A DNA stretch of 34,103 nt. Origin: an uncultured Aquimarina sp. Lineage in GTDB: Bacteria; Bacteroidota; Bacteroidia; Flavobacteriales; Flavobacteriaceae. Location: the NCBI GenBank assembly GCA_937951135.1, contig CALFCI010000128.1, positions 1 to 34,103 of the forward strand, written 5' to 3'. Below the pieces are notes generated by a model. The model was not told the origin of the DNA. It made no database searches and saw only the letters and a program-made list of their open reading frames with translations. A program made the position numbers and the translations under genes. Each line of letters opens with the position of its first letter. The stretch's first letter is position 1. Below, in pieces: positions 15,675 through 22,908 of this stretch.

Positions 15675-18293
15675 TTATAATTGATATTGTATTCCAAAAA
15701 TGATATAGTTAAGCGATTGATTATTGACTGTTAACGTATTGATTCCATTAGCGATACTAAACCTAGAATTATACGCTGCATTATCAATAAAATCAAAAAC
15801 TTCTCCTAGATGCCTTGCTTCCATAGATAGCTTCATTTTTCCTTTAGTATAGGCCAACTCTAGATTGATGTTTTTTCGCAAATAAGTTTCTTCATTAATA
15901 ACATTATGCTCATACACTAGCGCAACTTTACTCTCCCAGTGTTTATTTTTTAATAGTGCTGCAATAGAGGTGTAGGTATATACCGCATCAAAAGCAGTAT
16001 CTGGAGTTATATTGGTCGTAAATGATGCTTGCGTTCCCAATTTAAAATTAATCAGATGCTCTGTATTTGTGGTGAACCCTATTGCGGGGCTAATGCTTTG
16101 CGTCTTCACTTCAATTTCTCTTCCCTGAACTTGTGTCGGAGATACCGCTTCGGCATATCTCAACCCTATATCAATTTTAGTAGGGTGATACACTTGCAAA
16201 GCTGTAGCTGAATAATAGGCATCTGCGGTATACCTTTGAGTGATATCGGCCAAAAAATAAGCGGTTTCTGAAATTCCATTTTCCAATTGCACCAAATAAT
16301 TTTGAAGCTGATCGGTATATTGAGTATAGGATACGGATACTGCAAATGATTTTCCATCAAAAATATTAGTATACCCATAACTCCCAGTCCATTGTTGCAT
16401 TTCGGTATAGGTTTGAGGAATTATCGAATTCCCCAATGCGATTTGGTTAAAAGGAATAATCTGTGTTAATCCGGTACTCAATACGTTTACATTTCGACTC
16501 CTTTGCGTACGTACAGAAAAACGATTCATCTTGTTTTCATATACTAAAGACGCTTTATACGGGAAAAAAGCAGTATACACATTGGATAGTGTATCTGTAC
16601 GGTTTTCAGCATAATCTACACCTACTGAAACTTGATACCTAAACTGTTTCAATATCCGATTTCCTATTGCCCCAATCCGCAGCTGATATTCTTTTTGATC
16701 GCGTTCTAGCAGTATTTGTTTCTCTAATTGGTCATTAATATTTTCTTCCGTATGTTGATACCCTACAGTAAAAGAAGGCAAAAATTGGTCATTATACTTG
16801 TAGTGAACTGTTGCCGATGCATCGTAAACATGATGTACATATCCATATTCTTGTCTTGCTTGTATTCCTATTTGTTCATTTTCACGGATGTGAAACCCGT
16901 TTAAAAAATCGCCTTGTTCTAATTGATATCCTGTACTTGTTTTTAAAATCAATTTGGGACTTAATTTACTGGTAAACGAAACCGTATTGTATATCGATGT
17001 AACATGTTGTTTATGATCTGAAGTGATGGTATTAAATCGACTGGGTATCGAATCCTGTGCGGCAAACAATTCATTAGTAATCGTATTTGCGTTCGTGTCA
17101 GTATTGACATTTACATGAAGTCCATAGGATACTATAGTTTTGGCAGATGCTTTATAATCCAGCGATAGTGCTCCTAAAAAGGCGGTAGACTTCGATTGCA
17201 AACTACTACTATTGGTTAGTAATGGCATATCATCTACTGTAGTTACTGTTGTATTTGCTAATGCAATACGACTGGGGGTAATGTAATAAAACACCCCTGC
17301 ACTTTTAACCCGTTCTCCTTGATTTCTGATCGTAACATTTGTACTCGAAAATACATTTTTCTTTAAATTCTCATCACTAGAAAATAGTCCATTTAGCGAT
17401 TGACTTTGATACTCCGAAATTGATTTTTGATTTCCAAATAGCTTCTGTAATTCGATAGATTTAATTGTGTTTTTTCCTGTGCTATTGGTATTATGGGTAA
17501 GAAACGCATTAAGCTGTTGACCAAACCACAAGGCTTTGGCTTTGATTTCATAGGCATCTTGATAGCCATACTGAGCTAATATCGATCCTGTTTTAATCTG
17601 CTTAGCTTCCGATTTTGTATCGATATTCAGTACACTTTCTGTAGTCTCATCAAAATCTATAGCAAAATCATTTTGATAATTATTAATGACACTAATATCT
17701 TCAATAATGCGGTTTTCAATACTCTCCAATGCAATACTGTTTTGTTGCGTAAAAGATTCTTTTTTATTGACTAAAATTTTATCAATACTTTTTCCTTTAT
17801 AAATGATAGCTCCATTACTTCCCAATTTGAAATTAGGAATCTTTTTTAGAATCTCCTTAAGATTGGTATCTTCATGTAATTTCAATTTTTGAAGATCTAA
17901 TAGTACGGTATCTTTTTCTTTGTTTGCGTATGAAAATATAATCACATCATCCAATTCTTTCGCGTTTTCTGAAAGGATAAAATCGAAAACGGCAGTACCT
18001 CCGTTTAATACTTCTGGAGGTAGTTCTTTTTGGTATTTCGCATATCCTATATGAGTAACTTCTATATGAGATGGTGCACTGGAGCTTTCCTTGAAATAAT
18101 ATGCGCCCTTGGCGTCCGAGGTCGTATACGCTATCAAATGATGTGCCTCATCATAAATTACTACAGTAGCACCATCTACAGGCTGCTGATTACTATTGGT
18201 AAGCACCCCTTGTATGGTATATTGTGCATTCACCGTATAAGATAGTATACTGAATATACTTGCTAAGATTAGATATGTAAATCGAGGTTTCAA
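15675..18293 (-). CDS. Outer-membrane beta-barrel protein with carboxypeptidase-like regulatory domain
   Basis: An 872-residue protein. It has a signal peptide (residues 1-23, ending VNAQ), a carboxypeptidase-regulatory-like beta-sandwich at about 26-110 (TIQGVLTNSNQQPVDGATVV), a plug-like region at about 115-230 (LKEILKKIPNFKLGSNG, VLNIDTKSE), and a long barrel of alternating strands to the end (NYIIFGIQYQL). This is the layout of SusC/TonB-dependent-receptor-like proteins, but shorter and without a clear TonB box. Its pairing with a GLPGLI gene directly downstream is a recurrent Bacteroidota arrangement. Substrate unknown. It starts 10 bp after the PadR regulator gene, so it is probably controlled by it. 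Confidence 0.85.
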   Translation of the reverse strand: MKPRFTYLILASIFSILSYTVNAQYTIQGVLTNSNQQPVDGATVVIYDEAHHLIAYTTSDAKGAYYFKESSSAPSHIEVTHIGYAKYQKELPPEVLNGGTAVFDFILSENAKELDDVIIFSYANKEKDTVLLDLQKLKLHEDTNLKEILKKIPNFKLGSNGAIIYKGKSIDKILVNKKESFTQQNSIALESIENRIIEDISVINNYQNDFAIDFDETTESVLNIDTKSEAKQIKTGSILAQYGYQDAYEIKAKALWFGQQLNAFLTHNTNSTGKNTIKSIELQKLFGNQKSISEYQSQSLNGLFSSDENLKKNVFSSTNVTIRNQGERVKSAGVFYYITPSRIALANTTVTTVDDMPLLTNSSSLQSKSTAFLGALSLDYKASAKTIVSYGLHVNVNTDTNANTITNELFAAQDSIPSRFNTITSDHKQHVTSIYNTVSFTSKLSPKLILKTSTGYQLEQGDFLNGFHIRENEQIGIQARQEYGYVHHVYDASATVHYKYNDQFLPSFTVGYQHTEENINDQLEKQILLERDQKEYQLRIGAIGNRILKQFRYQVSVGVDYAENRTDTLSNVYTAFFPYKASLVYENKMNRFSVRTQRSRNVNVLSTGLTQIIPFNQIALGNSIIPQTYTEMQQWTGSYGYTNIFDGKSFAVSVSYTQYTDQLQNYLVQLENGISETAYFLADITQRYTADAYYSATALQVYHPTKIDIGLRYAEAVSPTQVQGREIEVKTQSISPAIGFTTNTEHLINFKLGTQASFTTNITPDTAFDAVYTYTSIAALLKNKHWESKVALVYEHNVINEETYLRKNINLELAYTKGKMKLSMEARHLGEVFDFIDNAAYNSRFSIANGINTLTVNNQSLNYIIFGIQYQL

Positions 18294-18302
18294 TGGCTGA
18301 TT

Positions 18303-18638
18303 TTATAATGTTATTTTTTCAATAGAATGTTCTAAGCCTTTCCAGTAACTATTCATACTATGTAAGGTCTGAATACCGCTACCTGTCAGCTGATAATATT
18401 TTCTTGGAATTCCTGAAGATTGCGTTACCCATTTGCTATGTACCAATCCTTCTTTTTTTAATCGATTTAACAAAGGGTAGAGTGTCCCTTCTGCAATGTC
18501 TATTTTGGTTTCTGCTTTTAGGTGTCCTATCAATTCATATCCATAGTATTCATTACACTTTAATAGGTTTAATAAAATAAAAGCTAAAGTCCCTTTTTTG
18601 ACTTGTGACTGCCATTTATATACAAAATTTGTGTTCAT
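18303..18638 (-). CDS. PadR family transcriptional regulator
   Basis: A 111-residue winged-helix regulator. The PadR core is clear: KKGTLAFILLNLL, YYGYELIGHL, the recognition segment IAEGTLYPLLNRLKKEGLV, and the wing SSGIPRKYYQLTGSG. PadR proteins are usually repressors that respond to small molecules or membrane stress and often control adjacent ABC-2 transporters, which fits the genes downstream. Two palindromes with the core CATAGTATG lie at its start codon and about 60 bp upstream, suggesting autoregulation. It heads the minus-strand group PadR - barrel - GLPGLI - ATPase - permease - DCC. Confidence 0.92.
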   Translation of the reverse strand: MNTNFVYKWQSQVKKGTLAFILLNLLKCNEYYGYELIGHLKAETKIDIAEGTLYPLLNRLKKEGLVHSKWVTQSSGIPRKYYQLTGSGIQTLHSMNSYWKGLEHSIEKITL

Positions 18639-18646
18639 AGTATGAA
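18634..18646. promoter_or_regulatory. Candidate PadR operator overlapping the start codon
   Basis: TTCATAGTATGAA is a perfect inverted repeat (6-bp arms around a central G) that includes the padR-like start codon. It shares the core CATAGTATG with the site at 18695-18705. Confidence 0.5.
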
Positions 18647-18694
18647 GAGCGTATTTATGTATTAAAATCTCCTAAAAACCGACTATAGCTATTC

Positions 18695-18705
18695 ACATAG
18701 TATGT
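18695..18705. promoter_or_regulatory. Candidate upstream PadR operator
   Basis: ACATAGTATGT is a perfect inverted repeat, centred 60 bp from the first site and with the same CATAGTATG core. ATGT/ACAT half-sites are typical for PadR binding. Confidence 0.5.
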
Positions 18706-18740
18706 AGTAATACGAGGTATTGTAATAAAAAAATATACTG

Positions 18741-19676
18741 TTATGGAGTAGAGATGAGTTTTTCACGCATTACACTCCACTTTTTGAATAGTATTTTTTT
18801 TCGAAGTATCGCAGGATACGTTAGGTAATGACCAAATGCTATGATGTTTAATAAAATCATAATAAAAGCAAATGTGTATAGCTTTAGGAATATAAAAATT
18901 CCTAAATGCATTGCGATAACAGAAAACAATGTTATTTTTTTAGTTTTGGAATAAAAGATAAAGATCGGATAACATAATTCTGTCAATAGTGTAACCCATG
19001 CAATCCCCATAAATAGTATTGGAATACTTATTTTATCAAACCATTGTTGTGCTACTACTTCTGGAGCAAAAGCATGTAATACATACCATATTGCATCTCC
19101 ATTAATCCAATCTATTCCTACTATTTTTCCAAAACCTGCAAAAAAGTACACCATACACAACTGGATTTGTATGAACCGAATTGTAAAGGATTGAATTGTC
19201 TGTATTGTTGTGGTTTTAAGACTAACCTTATCTACATTAAAAAGAATATTAGCAAATAAAATAAAGGTGATAAAGAAATCTGCTCCGTAAGAAAAATAAT
19301 AACTAGAGTTTACCATCATTACATGCATAATCCAGGCTATTACTGAAAACAGAAAAGGTTGATATCGCGTAAGGATAAAAAATAATGACAACACATAGCC
19401 TATAATCACAACTAGTAGTGCTACATTTTTATAAAACCCAACCGATTCTAACCAAGACAATACACTAGATAAAGAAGGTTCAAACCAATTGACAAACTGA
19501 TTATTAATTGCCGAATTTACATATCCGTATGTACTGTATAAATCAAAAATATCTGGAAAAATGATCAAAATATTAACGAGTGCAAACCCTGCTATAAGTT
19601 GACTATATAGTGCTATATTATTGGTTTTAAATTCAAAAAAGAATGCAGTAATTTTACGATTATAAAGTGCTATCAT
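18741..19676 (-). CDS. HTTM domain membrane protein (vitamin-K carboxylase-like)
   Basis: A 311-residue polytopic membrane protein of the HTTM family, which is homologous to the membrane part of vitamin K-dependent gamma-glutamyl carboxylase (GGCX). The segment YFFAGFGKIVGIDWINGDA (residues 177-195) lines up with the FIAGVKKLDADW region of human GGCX. Lys184 falls at the GGCX catalytic Lys218. The following LLTELCYPIFIFYSK and FSVIAMHLGIF (His257) also parallel GGCX. Whether bacterial HTTM proteins carboxylate glutamate is not established. It overlaps the upstream membrane-anchored protein gene by 17 bp and ends a cassette that begins with an HTH protein and a secreted peptide. No C-terminal lumenal domain is present. 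Confidence 0.85.
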   Translation of the reverse strand: MIALYNRKITAFFFEFKTNNIALYSQLIAGFALVNILIIFPDIFDLYSTYGYVNSAINNQFVNWFEPSLSSVLSWLESVGFYKNVALLVVIIGYVLSLFFILTRYQPFLFSVIAWIMHVMMVNSSYYFSYGADFFITFILFANILFNVDKVSLKTTTIQTIQSFTIRFIQIQLCMVYFFAGFGKIVGIDWINGDAIWYVLHAFAPEVVAQQWFDKISIPILFMGIAWVTLLTELCYPIFIFYSKTKKITLFSVIAMHLGIFIFLKLYTFAFIMILLNIIAFGHYLTYPAILRKKILFKKWSVMREKLISTP

Positions 19677-20223
19677 GATATTGTACTTTTGAAATTAAAA
19701 TGCGTTCTTCATCTCTAGGCGGGCATTGTTTAGCCTCTTCAATTGCAGGATAGGTTGCAAAATCTGCATATACGGTAATTTCTTCTACAGAAGGATATTT
19801 CGCGAAAAACCGCTTACAGATCGAACGTAAAATGGTATGCCAATCAGTATCATCTAAAATTTTCATATTGAAATAAGAAATAGCAGTGAAGGTTTTAATC
19901 TCCGCTTCTATAGATTGCATCATTTGTAATTCCTCACCAGTATCTGAGATAAAGACAAGATTCATATCTTTTCTAGAAATATTAGGAGAGAAAAATTCAT
20001 ATCCACGATCTGTTCCTGTAAGATTCGTATACCCATCTATAAAATTGGCTATAAACTCGGATGACAACTGTAGATTAATGTGCTCAATACAATAAGCCCC
20101 TACTGGATTTAAAACTCCTATCGTATTTTTTGGTTTTAAGCTTTGTAAGGCATAAGTATTCACAAATAGTACACAAGCAATATGAATACCTAAAAAAATA
20201 AGTAATAATACTTTTGTTTTCAT
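19660..20223 (-). CDS. Membrane-anchored partner protein of the HTTM gene
   Basis: A 187-residue protein with one N-terminal membrane helix (about residues 4-24) and an extracytoplasmic domain. The segment YTNLTGTDRGYEFFSPNIS (65-83) resembles a TG-x-x-RGY-x-FFSPN motif I associate with extracytoplasmic proteins or domains accompanying HTTM proteins. It has four cysteines (17, 45, 139 and 166); three lie in the extracytoplasmic domain. The 17-bp overlap with the HTTM gene implies translational coupling and probably a complex. No enzyme motif is visible and its function is unknown. Confidence 0.75.
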   Translation of the reverse strand: MKTKVLLLIFLGIHIACVLFVNTYALQSLKPKNTIGVLNPVGAYCIEHINLQLSSEFIANFIDGYTNLTGTDRGYEFFSPNISRKDMNLVFISDTGEELQMMQSIEAEIKTFTAISYFNMKILDDTDWHTILRSICKRFFAKYPSVEEITVYADFATYPAIEEAKQCPPRDEERILISKVQYHDSTL

Positions 20224-20262
20224 TGGTCTATAGTGTTACTTGTTAATATTCCTCTTTTTAGT

Positions 20263-20295
20263 ATAATCAGGGAGATGTATGATCTCCCTGATTAT
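20263..20295. promoter_or_regulatory. Perfect 13-bp hairpin after the peptide gene
   Basis: ATAATCAGGGAGA, a 7-nt loop, TCTCCCTGATTAT. It lies 15 bp beyond the peptide stop and 40 bp before the next gene's start. There is no U-tract on the minus strand, so it is more likely a partial terminator or mRNA-stabilising 3' end, keeping peptide mRNA in excess over the downstream membrane-protein mRNA. Confidence 0.65.
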
Positions 20296-20309
20296 TAGAA
20301 ACACAATGA

Positions 20310-20564
20310 TTAACGTGCTAATTGAAAACTTTTGATTGCTGGGTTGATCAGCTTATCTGCAAATTTAACATCAGCATTAGCTCTCCAAACAAAGTTAGGC
20401 CCCACTAATTCCCAATCTCCTTTTTCAGCAGCCAATACTAAACCACCATCGATGATAGAAAGATCTGCTTCACCTACGCTAGCTGTAGCGTTTGAAAAGT
20501 TTGATACAAATAATACTCCTGCTAAGGCTAATCCACCTGCTAATTTGAAAACTCTATTTTTCAT
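20310..20564 (-). CDS. Small secreted peptide (84 aa), possible precursor peptide
   Basis: An 84-residue protein with an n-region MKNRVFK, a hydrophobic core LAGGLALAGVLFVSN and an ATA signal-peptidase site at residues 26-28. The predicted mature peptide of about 56 residues starts SVGEADLSIIDGG. The mature part has no cysteine, three glutamates (32, 47, 52) and two tryptophans (51, 60). It is followed by a strong hairpin and then genes for a membrane-anchored protein and an HTTM protein, and preceded by a small HTH gene. That setting suggests a highly expressed secreted peptide, perhaps modified or transported by the neighbours. I do not recognise the family; a structural envelope peptide is an alternative. 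Confidence 0.75.
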   Translation of the reverse strand: MKNRVFKLAGGLALAGVLFVSNFSNATASVGEADLSIIDGGLVLAAEKGDWELVGPNFVWRANADVKFADKLINPAIKSFQLAR

Positions 20565-20600
20565 AATTTTAATTTTAAATAGTTTATAAATGATTTGTTT

Positions 20601-20631
20601 AAATAATACTTAGTTCTTCGATTTCGTCAAA
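20601..20631 (-). promoter_or_regulatory. Probable promoter of the secreted-peptide gene
   Basis: On the minus strand TTTG (20631-20628), a 19-bp spacer, then TATTATTT (20608-20601). This matches the Bacteroidota -33/-7 layout (TTTG - N19 - TAnnTTTG) with an imperfect -7 box. It places the transcript start about 30 nt before the ATG at 20564. Confidence 0.5.
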
Positions 20632-20648
20632 TCTTATTGCCAAGCGGT

Positions 20649-20664
20649 GTTGTGTTTCCACAAC
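20649..20664. promoter_or_regulatory. Palindrome upstream of the peptide promoter
   Basis: GTTGTG, TTTC, CACAAC: perfect 6-bp arms, centred about 62 bp upstream of the predicted transcript start. That is a normal activator position and a candidate site for the adjacent HTH protein. It could equally be an RNA hairpin. Confidence 0.4.
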
Positions 20665-20756
20665 GGTAAAAAGTACTGCACTTTACTTTTATACTACCAA
20701 ATAATACGGTGTGGATATCTCATTTTTTGAGATCAATAGTAAACCGTTCATTTTTT

Positions 20757-21035
20757 TTAGTTTTTTACACTGGTATTGTATCTAGTATCTGAATTCAGGG
20801 TTTGCTCATAAAACCCAAACTGAAAACTTACTGCTTCTTCATATACAAAACTTTGGAGACTAAAATCATAAGCTACTGGCGCATTAAATTCTTTCATAAT
20901 ATCTATAATGCGATATAGTTTTGCTTTAGAAATGTTAAGTCTCGATGCGAACTCAAGAGGGGCTCCTGTTGCTTGTAATCGAATCAATTGATCCATACGT
21001 GCTATCAGTGCAATTTGTTTGGTTATCATATTCAT
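20757..21035 (-). CDS. Small HTH DNA-binding protein
   Basis: A 92-residue protein with an N-terminal helix-turn-helix: QIALIARMDQLIRLQATGAP, then EFASRLNISKAKLYRIIDIMKEF. This is the HTH_11/DeoR-like pattern in which the second and third helices are LEFASRLNIS and AKLYRIIDIM. A short beta-type tail follows (APVAYDFSLQSFVYEE). I have seen small proteins of this type next to short secreted peptides in other Bacteroidota, which fits here, as the next gene on the same strand is such a peptide. Likely a local regulator of the peptide cassette; repressor or activator is not known. Confidence 0.75.
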   Translation of the reverse strand: MNMITKQIALIARMDQLIRLQATGAPLEFASRLNISKAKLYRIIDIMKEFNAPVAYDFSLQSFVYEEAVSFQFGFYEQTLNSDTRYNTSVKN

Positions 21036-21169
21036 AATGTTAAGCCTTTAAGATGATTTGTATGATCTCTATTCTGGTACCCTTTAGATTTCATGTCACT
21101 ATTAATCTTAAACCTATTTTAAATAAGATGCTATTAGTAGTGTGCTGTTGATATCAATTGGATACAGTA

Positions 21170-21177
21170 CAAATGTA
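21170..21177 (-). promoter_or_regulatory. Probable -7 box of the HTH gene
   Basis: On the minus strand TACATTTG, an exact match to TAnnTTTG, 135 bp upstream of the HTH start codon. The -33 element is not obvious, which would fit an activator-dependent promoter. Confidence 0.4.
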
Positions 21178-21248
21178 TAGGAGATCCCAAAGTTGAGTAA
21201 GAGGGGATGCACTCGTTTCGTATGGGGATTGCCCTACTATTCACAAAT

Positions 21249-21285
21249 GGGTTTTTCTATAAAAAAGCATAGGGGTTTTCTATAA
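21249..21285 (-). promoter_or_regulatory. Direct repeat pair TTATAGAAAAACCC / TTATAGAAAACCCC
   Basis: Two near-identical 14-bp copies (minus strand) start 23 bp apart, about two helical turns, 70-115 bp upstream of the promoter-like box. This is the usual geometry of binding sites for a dimeric activator acting on direct repeats. Confidence 0.45.
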
Positions 21286-21552
21286 GCTGGGGGGTATATA
21301 CCGGTATAAAAAGCGGTGGGAATACACAAAAAAACTAAAGATCAGATCGATACAAACAAAGTGTGTTGTAGTTTTGTGTTGTGCTGGTGTTTTAAACTCT
21401 TTATACCAATTTGAAGATATAATTTTTAGGCCGTGAGACGCAAAGACGGTAAAGACTTTTAGATATTGAGAAATTTGAAAATTTATGTCCACCAGAGTGG
21501 CCTTAGTCATAAAATCGTATTGAAGATCAATATAGGCTCACAAAACCTATTG

Positions 21553-21780
21553 TTACCCTGTCCCAAACCAAGAACCAATGAGTCCATCATTTTCATCCAC
21601 CATAAAAAGTTGTGTCCCTGGAAAGTACCTTTCCAATTTTTTCCAGTAATATTTTATGATTTTAGAATTCAGAATAATGTCTGGAAAAGCAGACTGCATA
21701 GCGCTTCGGTAGCGTTCTATCTGTGTTGTATCTAAGGTTAAAAATGTAAAGTCTCTAACATCATTCCAAAATTTAAACAC
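21553..21780 (-). pseudogene. Truncated ORF downstream of the alpha/beta hydrolase
   Basis: A 75-residue frame starting 9 bp after the hydrolase stop. The sequence (FKFWNDVRDFTFLTLDTTQI, FPDIILNSKIIKYYWKKLER, LFMVDENDGLIGSWFGTG) has normal amino-acid composition and resembles the N-terminus of a larger enzyme, possibly of acetyltransferase type, cut off where a central domain would begin. Two stop codons follow within 3 codons. It is more likely a 3'-truncated gene than a complete small protein; identity uncertain. Confidence 0.4.
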
Positions 21781-21789
21781 TACTACGCT

Positions 21790-22767
21790 TTAGAGTCCGC
21801 TAGTAGAATCCACAAGCAATTCAACTTGATTAATGACTGCTTTCGAATGTTCTAGCTGAGGAAAATGACCAATGCCTTCCAATGTAATAACATGGGCTTT
21901 TGGAATTAACTCTGTATACCTTTCAACAACTGTTACCCCTGAAACTGGGTCTGCTATACCATTTATAAATAGTATAGGAACATCGGTAGTATTTTTAAGA
22001 GCACCTACCCATCGTTCTCGATTAGCTTTACTATCATCGGCCGCAAATGTTAATTGATGTCCTAATTGATGTCCATCTTGCTGACAAATAACATACCATT
22101 GATCTGTAAGTTCTTGGGGACTAGGCTGTGTTGTCTCACCAAATACTTTACAAAAGTTTTTTTCAAATAATGTTGCGTTAGTAAATGATGCTACAACCCC
22201 TCCAATAGGACTTCTTAATAGGGATTGAATTGTAGTAGGGTGATGTGACTCGGGAAACAAACCTCCGTTAAGTAATACTAAGGACTTAATTTTCAAAGGA
22301 TATCTAGTACTATTTTCTATACTTCTCGCTAGTAATTCTTGAGCAATATTATCTCCATAATCATGTGCTAGCAAGTGTACTTTTTGTACATCCAATTCTT
22401 TTAAAAGTGCTTCAAGTATATCGGCTTGCATCGAAATGGAATATTGAATATCATTTGGTTTATCCGAAAAACCAAATCCAAGCATATCCATGGCGATCAA
22501 ACGATAATTAGCACTCAGTTTGGGCCAAACTAGACGCCAGTCATAAGAAGAAGTTGGGAACCCATGCAAAAGCAAAATAACCTCTTTAGTTTCATCTTTA
22601 GAATCGTGATAAGACAAGTTGTATTCTTTATTCTTGAATATTTTCGCATCCGATTTCCATGAAACCAAGTCCTTACTAATGCTTTCTACCGAAGGCATTT
22701 TATCTAATTTTGTATATAAAAACAAAATAAGGATGAGTACAAAACTAATGAGTAGCGCTTTTTTCAT
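21790..22767 (-). CDS. Alpha/beta hydrolase, MEST-like
   Basis: A 325-residue protein from ATG 22767; an open frame runs 13 codons further. It has an N-terminal membrane helix (KKALLISFVLILILFLY), then an alpha/beta hydrolase fold. The oxyanion segment is LLHGFPTSSYDWR, the nucleophile elbow AHDYGDNIAQELL has Asp rather than Ser, the acid lies in NGIADPVSG, and the catalytic His in GIGHFPQLEH. An Asp nucleophile is the pattern of epoxide hydrolases and haloalkane dehalogenases. The SSYDW, FGFSDKP, HDYGD-x-AQELL and NGGLFPE-H segments are strikingly like vertebrate MEST/PEG1, whose substrate is unknown. It is preceded by the terminator of rng and followed by a truncated ORF. Confidence 0.88.
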   Translation of the reverse strand: MKKALLISFVLILILFLYTKLDKMPSVESISKDLVSWKSDAKIFKNKEYNLSYHDSKDETKEVILLLHGFPTSSYDWRLVWPKLSANYRLIAMDMLGFGFSDKPNDIQYSISMQADILEALLKELDVQKVHLLAHDYGDNIAQELLARSIENSTRYPLKIKSLVLLNGGLFPESHHPTTIQSLLRSPIGGVVASFTNATLFEKNFCKVFGETTQPSPQELTDQWYVICQQDGHQLGHQLTFAADDSKANRERWVGALKNTTDVPILFINGIADPVSGVTVVERYTELIPKAHVITLEGIGHFPQLEHSKAVINQVELLVDSTSGL

Positions 22768-22873
22768 TTTTTTAAAATATTGAATAAGTCTGCTAAAGAT
22801 ATACAAACGAATATTGATTCTTATAGCACTATATTATAAATTCGCATACACGACAGTAACCCCTTAAAAACAA

Positions 22874-22905
22874 AAAACCCGATGTACATCAGTACATCGG
22901 GTTTT
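22874..22905 (-). terminator. Terminator of rng
   Basis: AAAACCCGATGTAC, loop TGAT, GTACATCGGGTTTT: a perfect 14-bp stem followed on the minus strand by a T-rich tract. It starts 3 bp after the rng stop codon. Confidence 0.9.
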
Positions 22906-22908
22906 GGG

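Larger units (their letters stand above)
21036..21552. other. Intergenic region upstream of the peptide cassette
   Basis: Over 500 bp with no convincing gene. It holds a promoter-like box (21170-21177), a pair of direct repeats (21249-21285), a 12-bp palindrome TATACCGGTATA (21297-21308), and a low-complexity stretch GTGAGACGCAAAGACGGTAA followed by AGAC near 21432-21455 that looks like a decayed 9-10 bp tandem repeat. Confidence 0.5.

Noticed and set aside
15675..18293. Classical SusC/TonB-dependent receptor call
   Set aside because: The regulatory-like and plug-like regions are present, but there is no clear TonB box, the length is short for SusC, and no SusD gene follows. The broader beta-barrel description was kept.
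21280..21510. 76-residue minus-strand ORF upstream of the HTH region
   Set aside because: Composition is unlike a protein, it spans low-complexity sequence, and it has no motif or convincing start context.
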